Assembly (NCBI GenBank): GCA_027924585.1
Contig: BSBM01000001.1
Coordinates: 55,779,501 to 55,843,500, forward strand
Length of the DNA stretch: 64,000 nt
Direction of reading: 5' to 3'
From: Larix kaempferi
Taxonomy: Eukaryota > Streptophyta > Pinopsida > Pinales > Pinaceae
This document shows, piece after piece, positions 21,287-31,782 of this stretch (position 1 is its first letter; each line of letters starts with the position of its first letter). Made by a program: the position numbers and the translations under genes. Under the pieces are notes generated by a model. That model was not told where the DNA came from. It saw only the letters and a program-made list of their open reading frames with translations, and ran no database searches.

Positions 21287-24200
21287 TCATGTTATTCGTT
21301 CAAGTAGGTCAAGGACAGCTTGTACACCATGTTTATTTATCTTGGCCTTCTTGCAATTTTCTTTCTTAGCCATCCATGCCCAAACTATGGTATCAATTAG
21401 AATAGATCCAAGCTCTATGTCATCAGGATTTGGTACCCAATATTCTTCTAATACTTTTCCATTGTATTTACCTGAACTGGGCTTCCACCAATCAACTTTA
21501 ACATGAAGAGTATCACTTTCATCATCTTGAAATATATTTGAGGTGGCTTTTGCCATCCAAATCATCTCCCCTTCTTCCTCGTTTCCTGATCTAACTAGCA
21601 ACATCTTTCCTTTCTCAACATCATTAATAGGGTTGAATGTTGTCTTTGGCTTATTGCACTTGGGTCCAACATACACGGGTTCACCTGTCATAGTATCAAA
21701 ATCTCCATCCATAATATTTGAGATTACATGAAGCGCATTACGACCAACATCTGGAGTTTGCCTTGTCTTGGGCCAGAAATCCTCAGAAGATGAATCATGA
21801 TCATTGTAATCTTCATATAAAGTATCAAGAACTCTTTCCCAATACTCTACCTTATTTTTCCATTCTGGTGTAACAATTGGCAAATCCTCACCACCCATTG
21901 TGTCTTTCCACATTTTTATGTATGATGTTATTCCTTCTTTTAGTTCTTTTAAATAGATTTCATTCTCTTTGGGATGTAAGAAAGATGGCTTCCCTATGGG
22001 CAGTTTAGATTGACCTTCATCGTCTGTATTCCATAACTCAACTGGTTCTGACCACTCAACATCTCTTATGGATTCTTTATACCTTAATACCGGAACATCA
22101 CTGAGTACAAGAAATTGGAAGTACTGAACATTAAGATGTCCAACTAGTGCATTTTTTCCTTCCTTGATGTATCCATTAAGGAAGCTTTTGAAGTCATACA
22201 CCTTATCAATCAGTTTAGGTGGAAACACTCTTTTTTCTTCAATTTTGCGATATGTATCCATCATCTCAGGTAGAGAATAAATATCTTTACTTTTCAAGCT
22301 GGAAGACATTCTCCCATAGGTCCCGTCTATGTCTTCATGGGTGTGTCCCACGAGCAAGAACCCAACCTCAATAGTGATGAAGAAACCAAGTGCAGTGAGA
22401 AGTGATAGAAACATGAAAAGATAACGATTTTTATTATCACTTGCTGCATTATCCAATTGTAACAATAAATGTGGAGGAAGAGGTTTAAAATCGATATCTT
22501 GATTTTCTAATCTTCCATGAGATAAAAATTCATCCTTGTACACTCTACATTTTGAGTAAATAGAGGTGTCAAGTAATGCATTTGAAAGTGGGTTTCTTGA
22601 ACTTCCACTCTCATAAAGAAGATCACCATACATATCAAGATGTGGGTCTTCAAGGTCCCTTAAGCACTTAGCAAGTGATGTAATGGTAAATTGTGATCCC
22701 ATATGTACAAATGGTAGGGAGAAATGACCAAAACCTCCTGTCTTATGCCCATGTGTTAGCATACCTGTCAATGACAAACCCAAGTTTATTCCTACAATAG
22801 ATTTTGATTTGACGCGTAGCCTTGGAATTGAAGTCTTTGTTTTATCCATTTTATCATGGATAATACTCAAATACTCCTTTGGAAACCTCTCTGACATGAT
22901 TCTGTGGGCATAGTAGCAATGTATTCCGCACATAACGATCTTGTTATGTTTGTTCAATCTAGCGCGTGCCGTTTCTTCCAACTCTTTTGTAGTTGCTGAC
23001 TTCATTTGTGCTTTCAACACAATACATTCACCACATTTACTGAAGTTGGTGTTCTTTGAGAATGCCACGTCTCGAAAATGAGTGTTCCAAATCTTGCTCA
23101 TTGTTGGTTGTGATATTAATGGACAATTGAGCTTTTCTAAACCCACATTGATCTCTTTTAACAAAGAGCTTTGTGTGTAAGTCGAAGGAAACAATCTTAG
23201 AGGAGAAGAAGTTCCATCTGCTTCGACTTGACGTGTTTGGTTTGGCGAAAAATCTGAATTGTCCATTACAATTTTATGCAGTATTTCTATGGCCGCCACA
23301 GTATGTGCACGTGCTTTACATGTATTGGTGTTACCATGAATGGATTCCATATGTCCTTGTTCAAAATTATGTTGGTAGCTATAGAAGGTGCTTTGAGGAA
23401 TCTTATGTATCTTGTACCATGCTTTCTTACAAATAACATTACCATCAAATCTCATGTCCTTTACTTTTCTAATAATAGGAGGTAGGCCATGGCCATGGCT
23501 CTTTGACATGATAGTGTTTGAAACAAGTGAATTCAATACAAATTCCCTGATACCATTTTTGTCTTTGCATTCCATATCCCTTCTAGCATTTGCAATGGCA
23601 TTCCTATCCACATGTTGAATACAATCTTGTTTACAACATTCATCTGCAGCCAAAAGTTGGACTTCTTTCTCTTTATCCATCTTGGTTTGACGTTTTGCAA
23701 CTTTTTCTCTTGTCATAGCTCGTTTAATCTTTTTATATGGCCTCGATGCATTAAGAACATTGACATCTTGATCTTTTTGATTATAAAGATCCCCATCCCA
23801 TTGGTATAAAGGACTTGTATCCTCTATAACATCCCATATCAGCATTTCCATGGGTGGCTCTTTGTACTTTGTCTTGACCCTTAACATCTCACCTATGTTG
23901 TCCACCAATTTATGTATTGGCCATCTAACCAATCCATGTATAAACCTATCCCCAATCTTGCATCTTTCACAATACCCATGTATCTCTTCCACAAAAACAC
24001 CAAAGTTATCTTCACCTAGTGTTTCACCCACAACCATGTCGTCCTCATGGACATTAACTATCATTCCTTTGGCAATGCACATAATTGTTCCTATGCATCC
24101 ATGTGTAAGAGAAACCCTTGTACATGTGAATGCAGCCCTATCTTGTGGAATATTTATGGGTTGATCTTCACAATGAGGTTTCAAATCTATTTCTGGCCAA

Positions 24201-24770
24201 ATCTCATAAGATTCTATTGCACCCCCTAGTGTTTCCTCAAATCCAGTTGGATGTGATAAAGGAGCATCATTTTTTAACACCTTCTCAATTCTAACCACTA
24301 TGCATCCTTTCTTTACAATCTTTCCATGAACCTTATTCCCAAGCTCTGTATTGAATATGGAGCCCTCACCCACCTTCACTCCATGTTGTAAAAGATCTAC
24401 TTTGTCTCCAATAGAAAATGTTGAACAAACATTTGCACCTGTACACCAAATATAACAAACTTAGTATTTTCTCAAAAAAACATTCAATAAACTATGAATA
24501 ATTCTTAACACATGCTTTGGTATTTGATTTACCTATGGTGTGCCTCAAATCTGTAGTCCTCCATGGATGTGTGTCCCCTTCATCAACATATTCCACAATC
24601 AAATGTGGTTGAGTGACATCAATTATCAAAACCATAACATAACCTGCAACAACCCTTCCTCCACCATAATAAGTTCCAACTTCTGTAGATTCAACCTTTC
24701 CTAGCCCAATAACTTGACCATTAACTAGGAGGTCAACATAGTCCCCTTTTGTGAAAATTATACTTTCCAT
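21287..24770 (-). CDS. DUF8039-like / DUF7869-like protein, two coding exons
   Basis: Coding exons are 24770-24533 and 24438-21287. The intron 24532-24439 (94 bp) has GT...AG ends and splits a Gly codon g|gt, keeping the frame open. The start is the ATG at 24768-24770; a strong-looking acceptor (TCTTACAG) just upstream suggests a 5'-UTR intron. The product is about 1,129 residues. Its N-terminus has two beta-rich modules (GDYVDLLVNGQ..., GDKVDLLQHG...) like DUF8039 of plant transposon-related proteins, the second closing with YEIWPEIDL. A Lys-rich linker follows, then a DUF7869-like part: CKKAWYKIHKIP, a CGEC cysteine pair, LLQLDNAASDNKNRYL and LVGHTHEDIDGTYGRMSS. The 1,030-codon second exon has no stop, in striking contrast to the nearby elements. 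The role is unknown; similar proteins are suspected to be transposase-derived. The family call is from motif memory. Confidence 0.7.
24439..24532 (-). other. Intron of the DUF8039/DUF7869-like gene
   Basis: Minus-strand donor CCATAG|GTAAAT and acceptor TTGGTGTACAG|GTGC. Joining them restores a continuous frame and completes the second DUF8039-like repeat, which independently supports the intron. Confidence 0.75.
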
Positions 24771-25111
24771 TGTCGCTCCTACAAATTCTGTAAGACACAA
24801 TTGAATTATAATTTGTAGTTAAGGTTAAACCATGTAAAGTGTGCTCTTATATTTTAGGCAAAACACAATCTACAAAAAAATAATGTACTTGTAATGGCTA
24901 AAAAGGGTATGGCATCATTTTGTTGTGCAAATTAAACATTGTTCCCCACCATTTTGTCCCCACCGCCAAAAGGGACTTTACATATAAATTATGATGGAGC
25001 TACAAAGCGTAATCAAAACAAGATTGGTTATCAATGTATATAATCTTAATACAAACACAAAACTATTCTTAGAAAAACTTGTAAAAATGTCTAAAATTTT
25101 TCCATACTTAA

Positions 25112-25273
25112 GAACTTGTAATAGTATTGAAGGTAGTTATTAAGTAGGTTGGAATCTAGCCATGATCGATCATGCAAGTTTGTATAATCATGGAACTTGT
25201 AATAGTATTGAAGGTAGTTATTAAGTAGGTTGGAATCCAACCATGATTGATCATGCAAGTTTGTATAATCATG
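25112..25273. repeat. Tandem 81-bp direct repeat
   Basis: Units 25112-25192 and 25193-25273 differ at only a few bases (for example ATCTAGCCATGATCGATC against ATCCAACCATGATTGATC). The repeat is intergenic, about 340 bp upstream of the start codon of the DUF7869-like gene. Confidence 0.85.
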
Positions 25274-25539
25274 GCTCACTGAGATTTATTTTTTGTATCA
25301 ATTGTTCAAAGTAAATTCAAATATCCTTGATTGGAGTCATCCCTATTTTAAGTACTCCCGAAAATAGTTATTTGGTGTCATCTAAACCTATATTGTAGAT
25401 TAGTGAAGAATAACATCTATATGGAACTAGAGTAATACAAAATCCCAAGCAATGCTACTTGATGCCACTATTAGTATACTAATACATAGTAGAAGTTTTT
25501 TGAATTATAAGCGACTCCTAGCTTAGCGACTACTAATAC

Positions 25540-27858
25540 ATAGCGACTAATAGCTTTCCTTCTAGCATAAGCACACATGCTTATGCTAGAAGAAAAGCTA
25601 GCACTCATTAGCTTTCCAGAAGAAAAACCCTGGGCATGGTGATTGGTGGTTGCTAGGTTATACCTTGGTCTTGTGCCATGTACTCTATTTTGAAATAAGC
25701 ACATGGCACAAAATCAAGGAAAGCTAGTGACTCCTAGCTTTTGTTCTAGCCTAAGCGTTTCCTTATAGCATAAGCACACATATTTATGCTAGAATGAAAG
25801 CTAGTAGTCGCTAGCTTTCTAATAGATAAACCCTGGGCATGGTGATTGGTGGTTGCTAGCTTATACCTTGAGCTTATGCCATGTGCTCTATTTTGAAAGA
25901 AACACATGGCACAAGATCAAAAAAAACTAGCAACTGCTAGCTTTCTTTCTAACATAAGCATTTCCTTCTAGCATAAGCACACATGCTTATGCTAGAAGGA
26001 AAGTTATCAATCGCTAGCTTTCCAATAGAAAAACCCTAGCCATGGTGATTGGTGGTTGCTAACTTATACCGTAATCTTGTGCCATGTCCTCTATTTTGAA
26101 ATAAGCACATGGCACAAGATCAAGGAAAGCTAGCGACTGCTCGCTTTCCTTCTAACATAAGCATTTCCTTCTAGCATAAGCACACATGCTTATGCTAGAA
26201 GGAAAGCTAGTAGTCGCTAGCTTTCCAATAGAAAAACCTTGGGCATGGTGATTGTTGGTTGCTAGCTTATACCTAGAGCTTGTGTCATGTACTCTATTTT
26301 GAAATCAGCACGTGGCACATGATCAAGGAAATCTAGCGACTGCTATCTTTCCTTCTAGAATAAGCATTTCCTTCTAGCATAAGCACACATGCTTATGTTA
26401 TTGGAAAGCTAGAAATCACTAGCTTTCCAATAAAAAAACACTGGGCATGGTGATTGGTGGTTGATAGGTTATACGTTGATCTTGTGCCATGTGCTCTATT
26501 TTGAAAGAAGAACACGGAACAAGATGAAGGAAAGCTAGCATAGGCATTTCCTTCTGGCATAACCACACATTCTTATGCTAGAAGGAAAATTATCAGTTGC
26601 TAGCTTTCCAATAGAAAAGCCCTAGCCATGGTGATTGGTGGTTGCTAGCTTATACCTTGAGCTTGTGCCATGTGCTCTATTTTGAAAGAAGCACATGGCA
26701 CAAGATAAAGGAAAGCTAGCAACTGCTAGCTTTCTTTCTAGCATAAGCATTTCCTTATAGCATAAGCATAAGCACACATGTGCTTATGCTGGAAGGAAAG
26801 ATAAGAATTGCTAGCTTTCTAATAGAAAAACTCTAGCCATGAAGGAAAGCTAGCAGTCGTTAGCTTTCCAATTGATAACACTGTCCATGGTGATTGGTGG
26901 TTGCTAACTTATACCTTCAGCTTGCGCCATGTGCTCTATTTTGAAATAAACACATGGCACAAGATTGAGGAAAGCTAGCGACTGCTAGCTTTCCTCCTAG
27001 CATAAGCATTTCCTTCTAGGATAATAACACATACTTATGCTAGAAGGAAAGCTAGCAGTCGCTAGCTTTCCAATAGAAAAATCCTGTCCATGGTGATTGG
27101 TGGTTGCTAGATTATACTTTGAGCTTGTGTCATGTGCTCTATTTTGAAATAAGAACATGGCAACAGATCAAAGAAATCTAGCGACTGCAAGCTTTCCTTG
27201 TAGCATAAGAATTTCCTTCTATCATAAACACACATGCTTATACAAGAAGAAAATCTAACAGTCGCTAGCTTTCCAATGCAAAAACCCTGTCCATGGTGAT
27301 TGGTGGTTGTTAGCTTATACCTTGAGCTTGTGCCATGTACTCTATTTTTAACGAATGCTACCTTTCCTTCTAGCAAATGCATTTCCTTTTAGCATGACAC
27401 ACATGCTTATGTTAGAAAGAAAGCTAGTAGTCGCTAGATTTCCAATAGAAAAACCCTGGGCATGGTGATTGGTGGTTGCTAGCTTATACTTTGAACTTGT
27501 ATCATGTGCTCTATTTTCAAATAAGCACATGGCACAAGATCAAGGAAAGCTAGCGACTGCTAGCTTTCCTTCTAGCATAAGCATTTCCTTCTAGGATAAT
27601 AACACATACTTATGCTAGGAAGAAAGCTAGCAGTCGCTAGCTTTCCAATAGAAAAATCTTGTCCATGGTGATTGGTGGTTGCTAGCTTATACCTTGAGCT
27701 TGTGCCATGTGCTCTATTTTGAAATAAACACATGACAAAAGATCAAGGAAAGCCAGCGATTGCTAGCTTTACTTGTAGCATAAGAATTTTTCTTCTAGCG
27801 ACTGCACACATGCTTATGCTACAAGGAAAGCTAGCAGTCGCTAGCTTTCCAATAGAAA
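25540..27858. repeat. Satellite array A, ~203-bp hairpin-rich units (about 12 copies)
   Basis: The landmark CATGGTGATTGGTGG recurs near 25635, 25837, 26041, 26245, 26447, 26627, 26886, 27090, 27293, 27461 and 27665, a step of about 202-206 bp with some shortened units. Each unit carries two near-palindromes (GCTAGCGACTGCTAGC and its mate GCTAGCAGTCGCTAGC) and a hairpin with 13-bp arms (TTCTAGCATAAGC ... GCTTATGCTAGAA). Short open frames across it are by-products of the repeat. The right edge runs directly into the helicase fragment. The same family forms arrays B and C. Confidence 0.9.
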
Positions 27859-28807
27859 AATAATAGGAATCTCTTTAAGTTCACATTTCCTAAAGATTCA
27901 TAATAGCCTATCCCATAGAGACCATCATTTAACTTGTTAGATGAATAACTTTTGGACATGTCAACATGAGAGAATAAGTGTTTATAAATGACAAGCTTTA
28001 AAAACTCAGTGTCTTCTTCCACATTCACCTCATAATAAAACTTCCCATTACATAGAATGCCAATCTTTTCTCTTGTTACATGAGAATTATGTCCAAACAC
28101 AATGTATAGTTCAATGCGCTTTGTGTCAGTGATTATTTTAACACCCATCTGCATTTCATAGTTCAATACATCTTCCATCCTCTCAAATTCCTGGTGTATT
28201 TTCTCTATATCTAAAAAAATTGGATTTCTCTTTTATGATTGTCTAGCTCTATACCAAGCCGGTAGATGTTGCAAGTTTGTTGAATTGTAGCAACAAGGGA
28301 ATGCAAATTGTAATTATTCTTTCCACGGAACCTCTTCAAGAGACAACTTGAAGTTTTTATGATATCATCTTTACATCTTACCATGGATTTGGCATTAATG
28401 TTATTTTCCCAGCACCATTTCTTCATTCTGAATTTTCGTTTATCCTCCCACTTCTTGTAAACTAAGAGAAGAGTAAAAAGGTCTCCATCGAGATGGAAGA
28501 AACAAAGTTTTAAACAATCAGACTCTGATTTTTCTACCTCTGTACCAACCTTAAAAAATATCCTTCTTGCAATTTCCATCAAAGCTCCAAGTACAAGGCC
28601 CTCCTTACATAAACCCTGATAAAAATTGTCCAAAGTAATCGTTCCTAATCAAGGTTGGATAACCAACTTCACAAGTTTCAAACATAATTCAGTTAATTTC
28701 AGAACTTCCTGGCCACAAATCATTACACCTAACTGCACTAAATATTTATCAGCCATACTAATTGTCTCTTGGCTTGAAGATTGAAAAAAATCCAAAGATT
28801 CAAGATC
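27831..28807 (-). pseudogene. DEAH11/12-type RNA helicase fragment (HA2/OB region)
   Basis: The minus strand reads DLESLDFFQSSSQETISMA, KYLVQLGVM, LTELCLKLVKLVIQP, KEGLVLGALMEIA, EKSESDCLKL, DGDLFTLLLVYKKWED, KWCWENNINAKSMVRC. This is the helicase-associated region following the DEAH core in plant DEAH11/DEAH12-like proteins. A stop lies at about 28648, and a frameshift in a T run near 28212 moves the frame before the last part (about 28178-27850). The DEAH core, C-terminal RING/IBR-like part and any promoter are absent. It is a non-functional fragment, truncated by satellite array A on one side and joined to an AHA1 fragment on the other. Confidence 0.75.
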
Positions 28808-29407
28808 GTGAATGGGAGACAAGAAGGACATAAGATATTGAATAAGTGTACTTCTTTTCGAGTATGGGATTCGTTGGTCTGTATTCAAAGCCACGTTCAA
28901 CTACATATCTTTCAAATCACCAGAAGAAGCCTATGGAATATTTAAAGTGCCCAAAATTTGCTTCATTTTTTCTTCAATTAACCAATCCCATTGAAACTTC
29001 AAGTCCATCGAGTAAGAGTCACAAATTCGCTTCTTGTTGCGCACTGTCACCATCAATACTTCACCTACGCCGCTTGAGACCTTCAAAATATTATCTTTAC
29101 AAATATCGAATTCTAAAGAACCTAAATCAATGAGAAATTCCTTTATCCTACTGTTGGCCCAGGTGCTTAAATTTATTTCGTCCCAAGTTCCTGCACGATT
29201 CCAGACTGATCCCAAAGGCGCTGATTGTTGTTGTTGATTTGATAAATCCTCCACCGAGAGTTTGCAGGGAGTGAAAAGTTGTGTCGCTTCGGTTGTGGTC
29301 ATTACTAAACCTTGTTTTCCATAATTATTCATTTTTACATTGTAATGAGGAAAATACCTTGCAATGCCTAGAGTACCATCCATTGCTTGAGTCCACGTTG
29401 AATTCAA
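28808..29407 (-). pseudogene. AHA1 (Hsp90 ATPase activator) N-domain fragment
   Basis: Reading the minus strand from about 29225, GSVWNRAGTWDEINLSTWA, RIKEFLIDLGSLEF, VSSGVGEVLMVTVRNKKR, SMDLKFQWDWLIEE and GTLNIP follow the order of the Aha1 N-terminal domain, which in the intact protein binds the Hsp90 middle domain and stimulates its ATPase. Two TAG stops (at about 28930 and 28901) break it before a final FLSPI block, where the sequence switches to helicase. The C-terminal AHSA1/START-like domain is missing. The preceding 60 codons (29407-29226) are not recognisable. It is a gene fragment, not a working co-chaperone. Confidence 0.75.
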
Positions 29408-29469
29408 ATATAGATTCTCATAACACTCTACTTCAACATGTCCATATAATATTTTACTAGAGCAAACCG

Positions 29470-30073
29470 TTATGTTTTAGGTGCTAAATCACAGGATATT
29501 TTTGGGGGTGTGGCTGGAAGTTTGGCTTCTACCTTCACTCTTTCTCGACCACATGGATCCTCTACAAGCTGCTTTGAAGCAGTGGCCGTGATGTTTTCCA
29601 CCTTCTCATCATAAAACATGAGCCATTGGTCACCTCTCTTCACTATAGAAATGTAATTCCCATCATTAACCGTGCATCCCACATGCACCACAACATCAAA
29701 TGAAGAATACAAAAAATCATCTGCTTCTCCATCTCCACAATTGTTAATTAGCAGTATGTACTCCATGGGGAATGCAACATGATAGAACAACTTCTTGAAT
29801 CCCTCCATTTCACCTTCATGTACTGTGTATTTGAAACCTTTTAGCTGGCAAGTGAGAACTTGAGGTGCAGATTTGACCTTCAACTTCCTCTTGGCATCTT
29901 GCAAATGGCAGCAGTTGTCACACCAGCACTTGCTTTTCCCACTCAGTTTCTCCATGGTGTTGAAAGAACTGAGATAGCTCAACAAATAATAATTTTGTTG
30001 TACCTCCACACTTAGATACTCGTCTCTACATGTTACCCTCTCGCAATAGGAACATTGAGTTTCATTGCCGGAA
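29470..30073 (-). pseudogene. USP-type deubiquitinase C-terminal fragment (UBP3/4-like)
   Basis: The frame begins at about 30073 with [20 protein letters not shown], the zinc-binding finger of the USP fold. It continues with CWCDNCCHLQDAKRKLKV (second Cys pair), APQVLTCQLKGFKY and SFDVVVHVGCTVNDGNYIS, then ends in an unrelated-looking tail with a stop at about 29470. In active enzymes the box reads GHY and supplies the catalytic His; here it is GNY. The N-terminal Cys box is missing. With neither catalytic residue it cannot cleave ubiquitin. The closest plant type appears to be UBP3/UBP4, from memory of the finger and His-box sequences. Confidence 0.75.
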
Positions 30074-30556
30074 AGTGTAGGGAATTTGAAACATTTGAGA
30101 TTCTTGAATTTATCCCAGACAGAGATAGAGAAGTTACCTAAATCATTGGCTCATGTATGAAGCCTTTTGTTTCTTGATGTTAGTGGGTGCAAACATCTAT
30201 GTGAGCTGCATTCGAGCATAGGTGAACATGAGTCTATGGTATATCTGAATGTGAAGGGCTGTAAAAATTTGAAGTCGCTGCCTGCTGGAATATCGAAACT
30301 CATATGTCTACAGTCGTTGAAAGGTGTTGTTCACCTCAAGGATGGGACTTTTGGGGCTATGACAGAGATGCGAGACCTCTCCTTCAAATTTATTGATCCC
30401 TGCAGCCTTCTTAGTCTTCCCAAAGACATTGGTGTCATGAAACGCCTTGAAATTCTTCATCTAGGTGGCTGCGAAGTCGCGAAATGGATCTTTCACCTCC
30501 AAAACCTCATGGAGCTGAAGTTAGTTGGTGATAACGATTCAGAACATTCACCTTGA
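30064..30556 (+). pseudogene. NLR-type leucine-rich-repeat fragment
   Basis: The plus strand reads [27 protein letters not shown], a TGA stop at about 30157, then LLFLDVSGCKHLCEL, MVYLNVKGCKNLKSLPAGIS, MRDLSFKFIDP, LEILHLGGCEVAKWI and LMELKLVGDNDS. These are plant NLR (disease-resistance) LRRs of the LxxLxLxxCxxLxxLP type. There is no TIR, coiled-coil or NB-ARC domain. It starts about where the oppositely oriented USP fragment starts, so the two are joined head to head. Its last segment is duplicated at 30596-30690. Confidence 0.75.
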
Positions 30557-30690
30557 ATTTTGAATGTTCTAAAGCGGGGAAATTGAAAATTCGAAACCTC
30601 ATGGAGTTGAAGTTACTTGGTGATAACGATTCAGAACATTCACCTCGAATTTTGAATGTTCTGAAACAGGGAAATTGAAAATTCGAATTC
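30504..30690. repeat. 92-bp tandem duplication at the end of the LRR fragment
   Basis: ACCTCATGGAGCTGAAGTTA (30503) recurs with two changes at 30595, followed in both by GATTCAGAACATTCACCT and GAATTTTGAATGTTCT. Further diverged AATTTTGAATGTT pieces continue to about 30780. Confidence 0.75.
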
Positions 30691-31774
30691 GAATTTTGAA
30701 TGTTTGGGGGGAAATGAAAATTTGAATTTTGAAGGTTTGCGGGAAATGCAAATGCAAATGCAAATTCAAATTTTGAATGTTGACTACCATTCAAAATACA
30801 CATATTGAGAGAGTGGTTGCAGGCAAGTGCATGTAAAAAGCTTGGATGCGCCACTTTCAAAGCCCTCAGCTATTGAATATCTTTCTGCAGTCACCAGTTC
30901 TCTTCTGTAAGGGTTTCGTGGCATCTCTTCAGATATTAACAGTCCACTTCTGTCCGCTTTATCTTTGTCGTATCATATATACATAAAAATCAATCAATAT
31001 TCAAACTTCAAATCCATCCATCAGACTTGATTGGTAAAAGAGGCTAACATGGCTCTTCTGTTATGGAACCATAGACTTCTACTTGACGCGGGCGAAGGTT
31101 AAGTTGCTCGGCTAATGCCAGCTTTTGCTTCTGCAATTGAAAACGCTATGAGTAACAGATTGTCTTTATCTTGTGGGAATGCAAAAGACGAGGTATTAGG
31201 CGCACGGAGGCTTACCGAATTAAGGGTATTGTGCTCATTAAAGCTTTCTTCTAAATAAGCAGACTATTCTTTGGAAAGATGGAGCTTTTTTATGCTAGTT
31301 CTCCCATCTTCTTCTTCATCGCTTGCTCTGGAGCAAGCTCTATCCAGTTCGTGGTCGTTAGCGTTGTTATCAGGATGATCGTCGTCTCTGTCCCTCGTCA
31401 TAGCACATGTCCCATTACAAATGGCGAAATCCATCTGAAAAGACGATAGACGCCAACGCGGTGGCCCCTACACCTTGACCACAGGATCAGTTTCCTGCCA
31501 ATTTTATCAATAGACAAAAGAAGCATTAGATTAGATAAGAAATGGACAACCATTAAACCTGAAAGAGATTGGACCATGAGTGAATGAACCAACATACATA
31601 CCATCGTTTTCAGAGATCGGTGGTTGGTACATTTTAGTGTCAAGGTGCCATGAAAAACAGCGCGGAACGAGAGCTGAACGAATCAGATCCGGCTGAATGG
31701 GAGGGTTGGGATTGGCTGCGGTTTGCCTCTGTGAGCCCATTTCTAGTCCCAGTCGCAAAACCAGTTCCGTATTC

Positions 31775-31782
31775 TATAAATA
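31775..31782 (+). promoter_or_regulatory. TATA-like box in a GC-richer patch
   Basis: TATAAATA sits in a locally GC-rich context, followed at once by GTCGGAGTGCCCACCG. No gene follows within reach; it may be a promoter left from a displaced gene. Confidence 0.25.

Noticed and set aside
24533-24800. Start of the DUF8039-like exon at 24800.
   Set aside because: That codon is TTG and lies across a splice-acceptor-like TCTTACAG; the first ATG in frame is at 24768-24770.
25552-27860. A CRISPR-like array or a tandem small-RNA gene cluster in satellite A.
   Set aside because: The units have no constant spacer/repeat alternation; the whole ~203-bp unit is repeated. Hairpins are noted as a finding but not called as RNA genes.
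30064-30556. A functional NLR resistance gene.
   Set aside because: Only LRRs are present, with a stop near the start and no NB-ARC, TIR or CC domain nearby.
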